Below are positions 34,729 through 41,449 of a DNA stretch of 54,004 nt, one piece after another. The notes beneath the pieces were generated by a model. It did not search any database, had not been told where the DNA came from, and was given only the letters and a program-made list of their open reading frames with translations. The number at the start of each line of letters is the position of its first letter. The first letter of the stretch is position 1. The DNA lies in assembly GCA_913009875.1 (NCBI GenBank), contig CAJVYS010000005.1, positions 1 through 54,004 on the forward strand, written 5' to 3'. The stretch is from an uncultured Gammaproteobacteria bacterium. GTDB taxonomy: Bacteria > Pseudomonadota > Gammaproteobacteria > SZUA-152. The position numbers were made by a program, and so were the translations under genes.

Positions 34729-35791
34729 CTTCACTCCAGGTCAGGGCGCCGGTACGGAGGATATTCTCGAATATTTCCGTTCCCATATCGGCCTCGGACG
34801 AAGCGGGCATGCACAAGTCCTCCGGACGGCTTTGCAGAATATCGTGAAAAACCATCATCAGCTCAGGGTCACGCCAGCCCTTCCCTGTCTCCTCCTCCAG
34901 GATGGCGAGGATCTTTTCATCGGAGAAGGCCTTTTTGTAGGGCCGTTCATTGGCCAGGGCATCGTAAATATCGGCAAACTGGAAAATACGTGCCAACAGA
35001 GGAATTTCCTTGCCTTTCAGGCCGTCCGGGTAACCGCCGCCATCCCAGCGCTCGTGATGATTCCTCACCACCGGCAAGGTCAGATCCATGCTCTTCAGCC
35101 CCTGCAACAACTCGGCGCCGATGATGGTGTGCTGGCGCATGACGACCCATTCCTCATCGGACAGCGGCCCGTTCTTGAGCAGGATGCTGTCGGGGATGCC
35201 GAGTTTGCCGATATCATGCAGCACACCACCACGCCGCAGGGCGGTCAGCTCTTCTTCGCTCAGCCCCAGCGCCTTGCCGATAACCACCGAGGTATGCGCC
35301 AGGCGGGAACAGTGATTGCCGGTGTGCTCATCACGTGCCTCCACCATGCGCGCGAGAGCGAACAACAGGGTCTCGGCGTTCTCCAGTTGGTCGGTCAGAC
35401 GCTTGTAGCCGGCAAAGTTCTCGGTACGGGCGATCAGCTCCAGTGGATTGTAGGGCTTGCGAATAAAATCATTGGCGCCGGCCCGCATGCTCTTGAGCAG
35501 CTCTTCACGGGCATTGGTGCCGGTCACCATGATCACCGGCAGCAAATCCAGCCCCAGCTCACCACGAATGCGCCGGCACAGCTCATCGCCATCCATGCCC
35601 GGCATACGCTTGTCCAGCAGTACCACGTCGAACTCCTGCTCGCGCAGCAGGACCAGTGCCTCCTCGCCATTACTGGCCTCGCTGATAGCGTACTGGGGGC
35701 CATCCAGCACCTCCTTCTCAAGGGTGCGATGGATCTCCTCGTCATCGACAAGCAGGATTCGATAGGGTTTCTGGCTATCGGACGGATTCAC
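34715..35791 (-). CDS. Response regulator with HD-GYP c-di-GMP phosphodiesterase domain
   Basis: A 358-residue protein. The receiver domain has phospho-acceptor Asp60 (VVLLDKRMPGMDG) and Lys112. The HD-GYP domain has HD at 192-193 (VLHDIGKLGIP) and HHERWDGGGYPDGL at 245-258, all residues needed for metal-dependent hydrolysis of c-di-GMP. It is first in a two-gene operon with the hybrid kinase. The upstream gap to the kinase gene at 35899 is 107 bp and AT-rich, a probable promoter region. Confidence 0.93.
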   Translation of the reverse strand: MNPSDSQKPYRILLVDDEEIHRTLEKEVLDGPQYAISEASNGEEALVLLREQEFDVVLLDKRMPGMDGDELCRRIRGELGLDLLPVIMVTGTNAREELLKSMRAGANDFIRKPYNPLELIARTENFAGYKRLTDQLENAETLLFALARMVEARDEHTGNHCSRLAHTSVVIGKALGLSEEELTALRRGGVLHDIGKLGIPDSILLKNGPLSDEEWVVMRQHTIIGAELLQGLKSMDLTLPVVRNHHERWDGGGYPDGLKGKEIPLLARIFQFADIYDALANERPYKKAFSDEKILAILEEETGKGWRDPELMMVFHDILQSRPEDLCMPASSEADMGTEIFENILRTGALTWSEDGTK

Positions 35792-35898
35792 AACACATCA
35801 GGGCTCTTGAGTAGTAACAATTTTGGAATACCCAGCAAGGATTATCGACATAACAAGCATAATCTTGATGCCAAGTGATAATGCTGCACGGTGAAAAA

Positions 35899-36792
35899 TC
35901 AGCGTGCCGTCAGCGCCACATACAGCGATTTATCCTGCGCCGTGGCGCCGCGCCGTTCGCACAGGGCCGAGGCGAAGACGATAGCCTGATCCAGCATCTG
36001 CTGCGGCGGGTGTCCTCGCATCAGCCCGGCGATAAGCACAGCGGAAAAGCCATCGCCGGCGCCCACTGTATCCACCAGGTTCTGCACCGGCACCGGCACA
36101 CCATTGAGGATGCCTTCGGGCAGCACCATAAAGGCGCCCTTCGCGCCGCAGGTGACCACCAGCATTTGTAGTTCACACTGCACAAACAGCTCCCGCGCCG
36201 CCTCCTGTTGCGTCTCCAGGGTATCGAACTGCCCGCGCATGGCGCTGTTCAGTTCATCGCTGTTGAGCTTGACCCAGGTGGCGTGGCGCAACAGGGACAC
36301 GGTGTGAGCCGGGTTCCACCACGGGTCACGAATATTGAGATCGAGAAAAACAGGCAGTCCGCTCTCTGCCTGCAGTTGCAGCAGGGCCGCCCGCGAGGTG
36401 GCGTTGCGCAGGATCAGGCTGCCGTGATAAATCAGCCCGGCCGGCACCTGCTGCACGGCCACCATCGCCGCCTCGGCATCGATGGCGTCATAGGCCTGGT
36501 CGGGCAGGATATTGTAGCTGGGCTCGCCCTCCTTTACCTGCACCGCCACCACCCCAGTGGGCTTCTCGGGGTCCACCTGCACGGCATCCACCGGCAGCCC
36601 CCACTCCTGCATCAGGCGCAGCACCACGTTACCGCGCTCATCGTTACCGACACGGGAAATCAGCAGCGGCGTCACGCCCAGCCCCTGCAGATGCCAGGCA
36701 ACATTGAACGGTGCACCGCCAAGGACGATATTGCCGTCGGCAAAGCAGTCGAACAGCACTTCACCGAACAGGATGGGTTGGCCTTCAATCAT
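35899..36792 (-). CDS. PfkB-family carbohydrate kinase (fructokinase-like)
   Basis: A 297-residue ribokinase-superfamily protein. It has the N-terminal LFGEVLFDCFADGNIVLGGAPFNVAWHL, characteristic of fructokinase-like members, and the C-terminal catalytic signature VDTVGAGDGFSAVLIAGL with the Asp base. Predicted to phosphorylate a free hexose such as fructose with ATP in the cytosol. No sugar transporter is adjacent, so the physiological substrate is uncertain. It is not related closely to the kinase half of the fusion at 4537. Confidence 0.87.
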   Translation of the reverse strand: MIEGQPILFGEVLFDCFADGNIVLGGAPFNVAWHLQGLGVTPLLISRVGNDERGNVVLRLMQEWGLPVDAVQVDPEKPTGVVAVQVKEGEPSYNILPDQAYDAIDAEAAMVAVQQVPAGLIYHGSLILRNATSRAALLQLQAESGLPVFLDLNIRDPWWNPAHTVSLLRHATWVKLNSDELNSAMRGQFDTLETQQEAARELFVQCELQMLVVTCGAKGAFMVLPEGILNGVPVPVQNLVDTVGAGDGFSAVLIAGLMRGHPPQQMLDQAIVFASALCERRGATAQDKSLYVALTAR

Positions 36793-36850
36793 CGCCTGCG
36801 GGGATTCCTTCGTCGTGTGGGGCTAAAAACATGAACGGGTACTCGCTGCT

Positions 36851-37372
36851 TCAGGGTATCGGCGTGGGAGATGCCTCCGGCAACGGCCCCTCCCCGATCC
36901 ACACCCGTGTCCCCACCTCAACCTGATCGAACAGCGCCGCCACCTCGCGGTTGCGCATCTTTACACAGCCGTGGGAGCCGGGCTGGCCCAGCACGTCGTC
37001 GTCGGGGCATCCATGAATATAGACATAGCGGCGCAGGGTATCCACCACGCCGAGACGGTTGCGACCCCGCTCCAGCCCGGACAGCCAGAGGATGCGGGTC
37101 AGCACCCAGTCGCGCCGTGGATGCTGCACGCGCAACGCCGGGGTATAGATCTCACCACTGGGACGACGGCCGACAAACACCGTGCCGAGCGGCGCATCGG
37201 TGCCAATCTTGGCACGAATCTGATGCCAGCCGCGCGGCGTGCACTCACTGCCACGTTGTTCGCCGGGGCCATTGGCCGCCGTGGATACCGCCACGTCCAT
37301 CAGCACATGCCCACCCTCGCGCAGCTGCAGGCGCTGTTCGGCAATGCTTATCAGGATCATCTTTTCCACCAT
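36851..37372 (-). CDS. L,D-transpeptidase (YkuD) family protein
   Basis: A 173-residue YkuD-domain protein. The active-site motif is intact (YIHGCPDDDVLGQPGSHGCVKMRN region, with the catalytic Cys in SHGCVKMRN). These enzymes cross-link peptidoglycan or attach proteins to it. No signal peptide is evident (MVEKMILISIAEQRLQL), so either export uses another route or the N-terminus is itself the first strand of the domain, as in many short YkuD proteins. Start ATG 37372 follows gaggcg; the TTG at 37387 is rejected. Confidence 0.87.
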   Translation of the reverse strand: MVEKMILISIAEQRLQLREGGHVLMDVAVSTAANGPGEQRGSECTPRGWHQIRAKIGTDAPLGTVFVGRRPSGEIYTPALRVQHPRRDWVLTRILWLSGLERGRNRLGVVDTLRRYVYIHGCPDDDVLGQPGSHGCVKMRNREVAALFDQVEVGTRVWIGEGPLPEASPTPIP

Positions 37373-37393
37373 TTTATCGCCTCGCAACTCGTT

Positions 37394-37572
37394 TGTAGGA
37401 GCAGGCCATGCCCGCGATTTTTTCTGACTGGCATGTTCTGGCGTTATGTGGGAGCGGCTTCAGCCGCGAATATCAGCAAGTTTTATTCGCGGCTAAAGCC
37501 GCTCCCACAATGTCTAAAACGACAAGCTCTGTGGTAAAAAAAAAGAACCATCGCGGGCATGGCCTGCTCCTA
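37394..37572 (-). repeat. Composite nested REP element, copy 1
   Basis: An outer inverted pair (tgtaggagcaggccatgccc at 37394-37418 and its complement at 37550-37572) encloses an inner pair of another REP type (tgtgggagcggcttcagccg at 37447-37471, complement 37485-37509). Read on the minus strand, the whole segment including the unique spacers resembles the element at 39806-39990, so this is one mobile composite unit rather than chance nesting. Confidence 0.85.
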
Positions 37573-37587
37573 TCAACATAAATACCG

Positions 37588-39048
37588 CTATTCACGCCGC
37601 ACCGACACCAATCCATCATAGTTGCCATCCAGGCTCAAGGCATAGCCCGCTATGCCCTCGCGTGCAGCAAATACATGATCCTCGTACCACAGCGGCACAT
37701 AGGGCAGCAGTTCCAGCAAACGCGCCTGCAAGCGACGATATAACACCGCCTGCTCCTCCAGTGTCGGCGCCGCGGCCGCCAGTTCAATCAGGGCGTCCGT
37801 CTGTGCATCACGGAAGCGGCCACGATTGGCACCATTGGGGGGCACCGCATCACTGTGAAACACATAACGAAAGATGTCCGGCGTCTTGATACCCACCCAG
37901 GACAGACTGAACATCTGGAAATTGCCGGCCTTGATATCACCGTAAAAGGTACCCCAATCGTAACTGCGCAGGTCCACCTCGATGCCCACTTCGCGCAGCT
38001 GGCTTTGCAGCACGGTGGCCAGGCGCACGCGGAACTGGTCCGTGGAGGTCTTGTAGCTCAGGCGCAGGGGATTATCCGGTGTGAAGCCGGCGGTGTGCAG
38101 GAGCGTCCGCGCGGACTCGGGATCGTAGGCGATCAACGGCAGATCGGCATTGCCGGCCCAATGGTCCGGCGGCAGCAGGGCGCTGGCCAGCCGCGCCGAC
38201 CCGTCCATCAGGTAGTGCACGATGGTCTCACGGTCGATGGCCTGGGCGATGGCGCGGCGCACGGCGGGATCGGCCAGCTGTGGGTCATCGAGATTGAAGC
38301 CGAGATAGGTGAAATTGGAGCCGCGCGCGCGCCGCACAGTGATGCCCTCTTCCTCCTTATTTTGCAGATAGTGCACCAGTTCCGGCGACAGGTCGTTCTG
38401 CAGCAAATCGACCTCGCCGCGCAGCAGCTTCAGCACCCGTACGGTGGGGTCGGAGACGCGTAGGAAGGTCAGCGCCTGACCGTCGTGCAGTCGCACCAGC
38501 TGCAGGTGGCCGTCGTCGGGCCAGGCCTGAAAACGGAACGGCCCGCTGCCCAGCGGATCACGGCTGAAGGCATGGCCGGCGGCCATCGCCCGTACCGGCA
38601 GAATGCCGATGACCAGATAGGCGGGAAACAGCACATCGGCACGGGAGAGGTGGAAATCGAGGGTGTCGCCGTCGATGACCTCGATGCGCTCGATCAGGGT
38701 CAGCGAGGCACGGTGCGGTGAGGCGTTGGCCGGGTCGAGAATGAAGTCGTAGGTGGCCTTGACATCACGCGCGGTGAGCCGGCTGCCGTCGTGGAATTCC
38801 CGCCCCGTGTCGCCAAGGCGGAAACGGTAGTGGGTCGGCGACAATCGTTGCCAGTCCGCGAGGGCCGGCACAGGCATCAGCCGCTCATCAAAATCCACCA
38901 GCCGTGCATACAGCAGGCGGTTGATGCGCGTGGAGGTGGCGTCGGTGGCGAAGCGTGGATCCAGGGTCACCGGGGCGCTGGCAAGGCCGAAGCGCAGAGT
39001 GTCATCCGGTGCGCGCGTGCAACCGCTGAGCAGCAGCGCGGCCAGCAT
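37588..39048 (-). CDS. Lipoprotein ABC-type peptide-binding protein (SBP family 5)
   Basis: About 486 residues of a DppA/OppA-type extracytoplasmic binding protein: APVTLDPRFATDATSTRINRLLYARLVDFD, the DGSRLTARDVKATYDFILDP signature, and AVRRAIAQAIDRE. A lipobox LLLSGC near the N-terminus marks it as a lipoprotein. The only standard start after the upstream CYTH stop is ATG 39048, giving a very short signal (MLAALLLSGC). Hydrophobic codons continue upstream (FVLSLLL), so a non-ATG start may be used or the start may carry a sequence error. No permease or ATPase genes are adjacent. Confidence 0.82.
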   Translation of the reverse strand: MLAALLLSGCTRAPDDTLRFGLASAPVTLDPRFATDATSTRINRLLYARLVDFDERLMPVPALADWQRLSPTHYRFRLGDTGREFHDGSRLTARDVKATYDFILDPANASPHRASLTLIERIEVIDGDTLDFHLSRADVLFPAYLVIGILPVRAMAAGHAFSRDPLGSGPFRFQAWPDDGHLQLVRLHDGQALTFLRVSDPTVRVLKLLRGEVDLLQNDLSPELVHYLQNKEEEGITVRRARGSNFTYLGFNLDDPQLADPAVRRAIAQAIDRETIVHYLMDGSARLASALLPPDHWAGNADLPLIAYDPESARTLLHTAGFTPDNPLRLSYKTSTDQFRVRLATVLQSQLREVGIEVDLRSYDWGTFYGDIKAGNFQMFSLSWVGIKTPDIFRYVFHSDAVPPNGANRGRFRDAQTDALIELAAAAPTLEEQAVLYRRLQARLLELLPYVPLWYEDHVFAAREGIAGYALSLDGNYDGLVSVRRE

Positions 39049-39073
39049 CAGCAGCAGGGAAAGAACGAAGGAG

Positions 39074-39541
39074 CTACCAGTCTTTATAGGGGTGCGTGAC
39101 CAGACAGACGTTGTAATAGCGCTTGTCGTGCGACACCTCTTCGTCCAGCCAGGGTGGCCGCTCAAAGGCCTCGTCGGCGCTGCCGAGCTCAATTTCGGCC
39201 ACCACCAGGCCCGCGTTGTCGCCACTGAAAACATCGATCTCCCAGGTGTGTTCGCCATGGCGCACATGATAACGGGTTTTCTCGATCAGCGGCCGCTCGC
39301 AAAGGGTATCGAGCAGCTCCTCGGCATCGGCGAGGGGAATCTCGTATTCATACTCCTGACGCTCCACGCCGAGGGTGGCGCTCTTGATGTTGAGGTGGGC
39401 GCACTCGCCGCCGACACGCACCCGCACCGAGGCCCGTTTGGCGCCGATGAGATAGCCCTGGCGCATCGATATACCGGCATCGGCATCACGGCGCCAGCTG
39501 TCGTCACGGAGGAGGAATTTACGTTCGATTTCGGTGGCCAT
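39074..39541 (-). CDS. CYTH-domain triphosphatase
   Basis: A 155-residue single CYTH domain with the signature ExExK at the N-terminus (MATEIERKFLL), alternating charged tunnel strands (SVRVRVGG, EYEYEIPL, TWEIDVFSGDNAGLVVAEIEL) and a late Lys/Arg pair (HDKRYYN). Bacterial proteins of this length are usually inorganic triphosphatases. Start ATG 39541; the frame from 39616 lies in repeat DNA. It lies 25 bp upstream of the binding-protein gene, and the pair is bracketed by two inverted copies of one composite repeat. Confidence 0.85.
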   Translation of the reverse strand: MATEIERKFLLRDDSWRRDADAGISMRQGYLIGAKRASVRVRVGGECAHLNIKSATLGVERQEYEYEIPLADAEELLDTLCERPLIEKTRYHVRHGEHTWEIDVFSGDNAGLVVAEIELGSADEAFERPPWLDEEVSHDKRYYNVCLVTHPYKDW

Positions 39542-40014
39542 GGTTTTCTTTTTACCACAGAGACACGGAGGGCACAGAGGAATTTGTTTCTCGCTGCATG
39601 GATTACTGCCAGTCATTTTCCCAGGCAGGATTTTTCACTGTTGGTGTAAGAAACGCAGAGGTCGCCAAGGCGCAAAGGACGCAACGTTTTTTCAAGGGCC
39701 TTTCTCTGGGTCCTTTGCGCCTTTGCGTTAAAACGCCGGGCCAGACAATGCCTCTTGAGCCTCCGCGCCCCCTGTGGCGGATCAGGGATCACTGTAACGA
39801 AAAAGTGTAGGAGCCGGCCATGCCCGCGATGGTTTTTCTCTTCACCACAGAACTTGTTGTCTTGGATATTGTGGGAGCGGCTTCAGCCGCGAATATAGGC
39901 TAGTTTTATTCGCGGCTGAAGCCGCTCCCATAAGTCCCAAGACAATCTCAGTAGTGTCGGACAAACCATCGCGGGCATGGCCCGCTCCTACGGTTCCTTT
40001 TGAAGGCGTGCCGG
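39542..40014. repeat. Repeat-only gap: CACAGAG repeat and gcaaagg inverted repeat
   Basis: A 473-bp region without a gene. It holds a CACAGAG-type repeat at 39553-39580 and an inverted repeat with arms about 39652-39680 and 39708-39729 (cctttgcgcctttgcgtt on the right), then the composite element at 39806-39990. Four repeat types are stacked here. Confidence 0.8.
39806..39990 (+). repeat. Composite nested REP element, copy 2
   Basis: An outer pair (tgtaggagccggccatgccc at 39806-39830; complement 39968-39990) encloses an inner pair (tgtgggagcggcttcagccg at 39870-39894; complement 39908-39930). The left spacer (caccacagaacttgttgtc) resembles the complement of a spacer in copy 1 (accacagagcttgtcgttt). 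The two copies are inverted relative to each other and flank 2.2 kb. Confidence 0.85.
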
Positions 40015-40374
40015 TCAGGGGTTCTCGGGCAGGATGATGGTGGTGGTTTCCAGCGCCCGGGTGCCCTCGTCGATAAGAGTGAATGCGTGGCCGCCGATGC
40101 GTACCGTCTCATCGTGTTTCAGCATGTGGCGTTTGCTCAACCGCTTGTCATTGACGAAGGTGCCATTACTGCTGCCGAGGTCCTCAATCAGCAGATCCAG
40201 CAGACCTTCCAGATAGGCGCTGGGACGAGTGGTGATGAGCGCATGACGACCGCTCACGGTCTCGTCATCGAGGGTGATGTCGCAGTCGGGGGCACGGCCG
40301 ATACTCAGGGTACCTTCCTGCAGGTCGAATTCACCGAGAAAGCGGCCGTCACGGGAATGGATGAGTTTGGGCAT
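40015..40374 (-). CDS. FHA-domain protein
   Basis: A 119-residue protein that is almost entirely one forkhead-associated domain. The phosphothreonine-binding residues are present: SIGRAPDCDI, SGRHALI and DLGSSNGTFVNDKRL. It should bind Thr-phosphorylated partners, most likely substrates of the CHASE2 Ser/Thr kinase encoded upstream on the same strand. The threonine-rich C-terminus (ETTTIILPENP) could itself be phosphorylated; this is inference. The start ATG 40374 follows gagg by 8 bp. Confidence 0.9.
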   Translation of the reverse strand: MPKLIHSRDGRFLGEFDLQEGTLSIGRAPDCDITLDDETVSGRHALITTRPSAYLEGLLDLLIEDLGSSNGTFVNDKRLSKRHMLKHDETVRIGGHAFTLIDEGTRALETTTIILPENP

Positions 40375-40407
40375 CTTGCTGACCTCAATAGATAACTGCA
40401 GTTATAA

Positions 40408-40515
40408 CTTGTGACATCGCTCTGCGGTGTCACACATCCTGTGGCGCTCAGCGCCACACTGCCCAAGGCGGACGAACCCACCCATTTCCGTTACACCGCA
40501 GAGCCGTGTAACGAA
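40408..40515 (+). repeat. Multi-hairpin REP-like element, copy 2
   Basis: About 108 bp that match the reverse complement of 10661-10772 over both flanks (cttgtgacatcgctctgcgg, then gtggcgctcagcgccac, and at the far end ttacaccgcagagccgtgta). The central part differs. It separates the FHA and PP2C genes. Confidence 0.8.
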
Positions 40516-40527
40516 CGCATAGTTTTT

Positions 40528-41310
40528 TTACTCTCCGCGCGGTGGCCCGATACCGACAATCACCACGGAAATATTGTCCCGCCCACCGTGCTGATTGGCC
40601 AGATCCACCAGCCGCTGCGCGGCACGTTCCCAGTGGCCCTGCACGGCGAGCAGGGTTTCTGCGATCTCGCTGTCTTCCACCATATCCGTCAGACCATCGG
40701 AGCACAGCAGATAGACATCGCCGGGCGTCGCCTCGAATTCCTGAATCTCGGCATCGACTGCCTCGCGTACCCCCACGGCCTGGGTGATGACATGGGTGAA
40801 GGGGCTATCGTGCGCCTCTTCCTCGGTCATTATCCCTTCCGCCATCATCTGCCGCACCAGCGAGTGGTCACGGGTCACGGCGGTCAGTTCACGCCCGCGC
40901 AGACAGTAAAGCCGAGAGTCACCCACATGTGCAACCAGCACGCGATCATCGTGCAATACCAGCACAACCAGGGTGGTGCCCATGCCCTTCTGCTGTGCGC
41001 TCGCCTCGCCAGCGGCGAACACGGTATCGTTGGCCTCGTTGATCGCACTGTCGAGCAGACCCGCCAAGAGACTTATGTCTTCTTCATCCCCGCTCTCGGG
41101 TAGCGGCTGCTCCAGCGCCGGCTGCAGGTTTTTTTTGATGCTTTCGATACTCATGCGGCTGGCCACATCACCGGCCTTGTGACCGCCCATACCATCGGCC
41201 AACAGGGCCAGGCCACGTTCGGCATCCCAGGCGATAAAGTCTTCGTTGTGATCTCGTTTCAGGCCGGTGTCGGTCTTGCCGGCCATGAACAGGGTGAAAT
41301 GAGAGGTCAT
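40528..41310 (-). CDS. PP2C/Stp1-type protein phosphatase
   Basis: A 260-residue PPM-family Ser/Thr phosphatase. Metal-binding motifs are intact: KRDHNEDFIAWD, LLADGMGGHKAGDVAS, VAHVGDSRLYCLRG, YLLCSDGLTDMVEDSEI and GGRDNISVVIV. It should reverse phosphorylation by the neighbouring Ser/Thr kinase. The start ATG 41310 is chosen; the frame upstream to 41559 overlaps repeats and the kinase gene. It is separated from the kinase by a hairpin repeat at 41349-41415. Confidence 0.92.
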   Translation of the reverse strand: MTSHFTLFMAGKTDTGLKRDHNEDFIAWDAERGLALLADGMGGHKAGDVASRMSIESIKKNLQPALEQPLPESGDEEDISLLAGLLDSAINEANDTVFAAGEASAQQKGMGTTLVVLVLHDDRVLVAHVGDSRLYCLRGRELTAVTRDHSLVRQMMAEGIMTEEEAHDSPFTHVITQAVGVREAVDAEIQEFEATPGDVYLLCSDGLTDMVEDSEIAETLLAVQGHWERAAQRLVDLANQHGGRDNISVVIVGIGPPRGE

Positions 41311-41348
41311 GTAATACCTTGTCTTGTTCTTGTTACAGGGCCGGCTTT

Positions 41349-41415
41349 GCCACAGAGACGCAGAGACATGCTTTCTGTCACAACACACCCTCCGTGCAGC
41401 CTGCGTCTCTGTGGC
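41349..41415. repeat. CACAGAG-type inverted repeat
   Basis: gccacagagacgcagag (41349-41365) faces ctgcgtctctgtggc (41401-41415). The same repeat family appears at 15193-15224, 15404-15431 and 39553-39580. Confidence 0.85.
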
Positions 41416-41449
41416 ATGAGTTACATTCCTTTTTCGGCGCCCGCGCCCG

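Noticed and set aside
37394..39990. CRISPR array
   Set aside because: The repeated units are inverted palindromes with irregular spacing, not direct repeats with uniform spacers. No cas genes were seen anywhere in the window.
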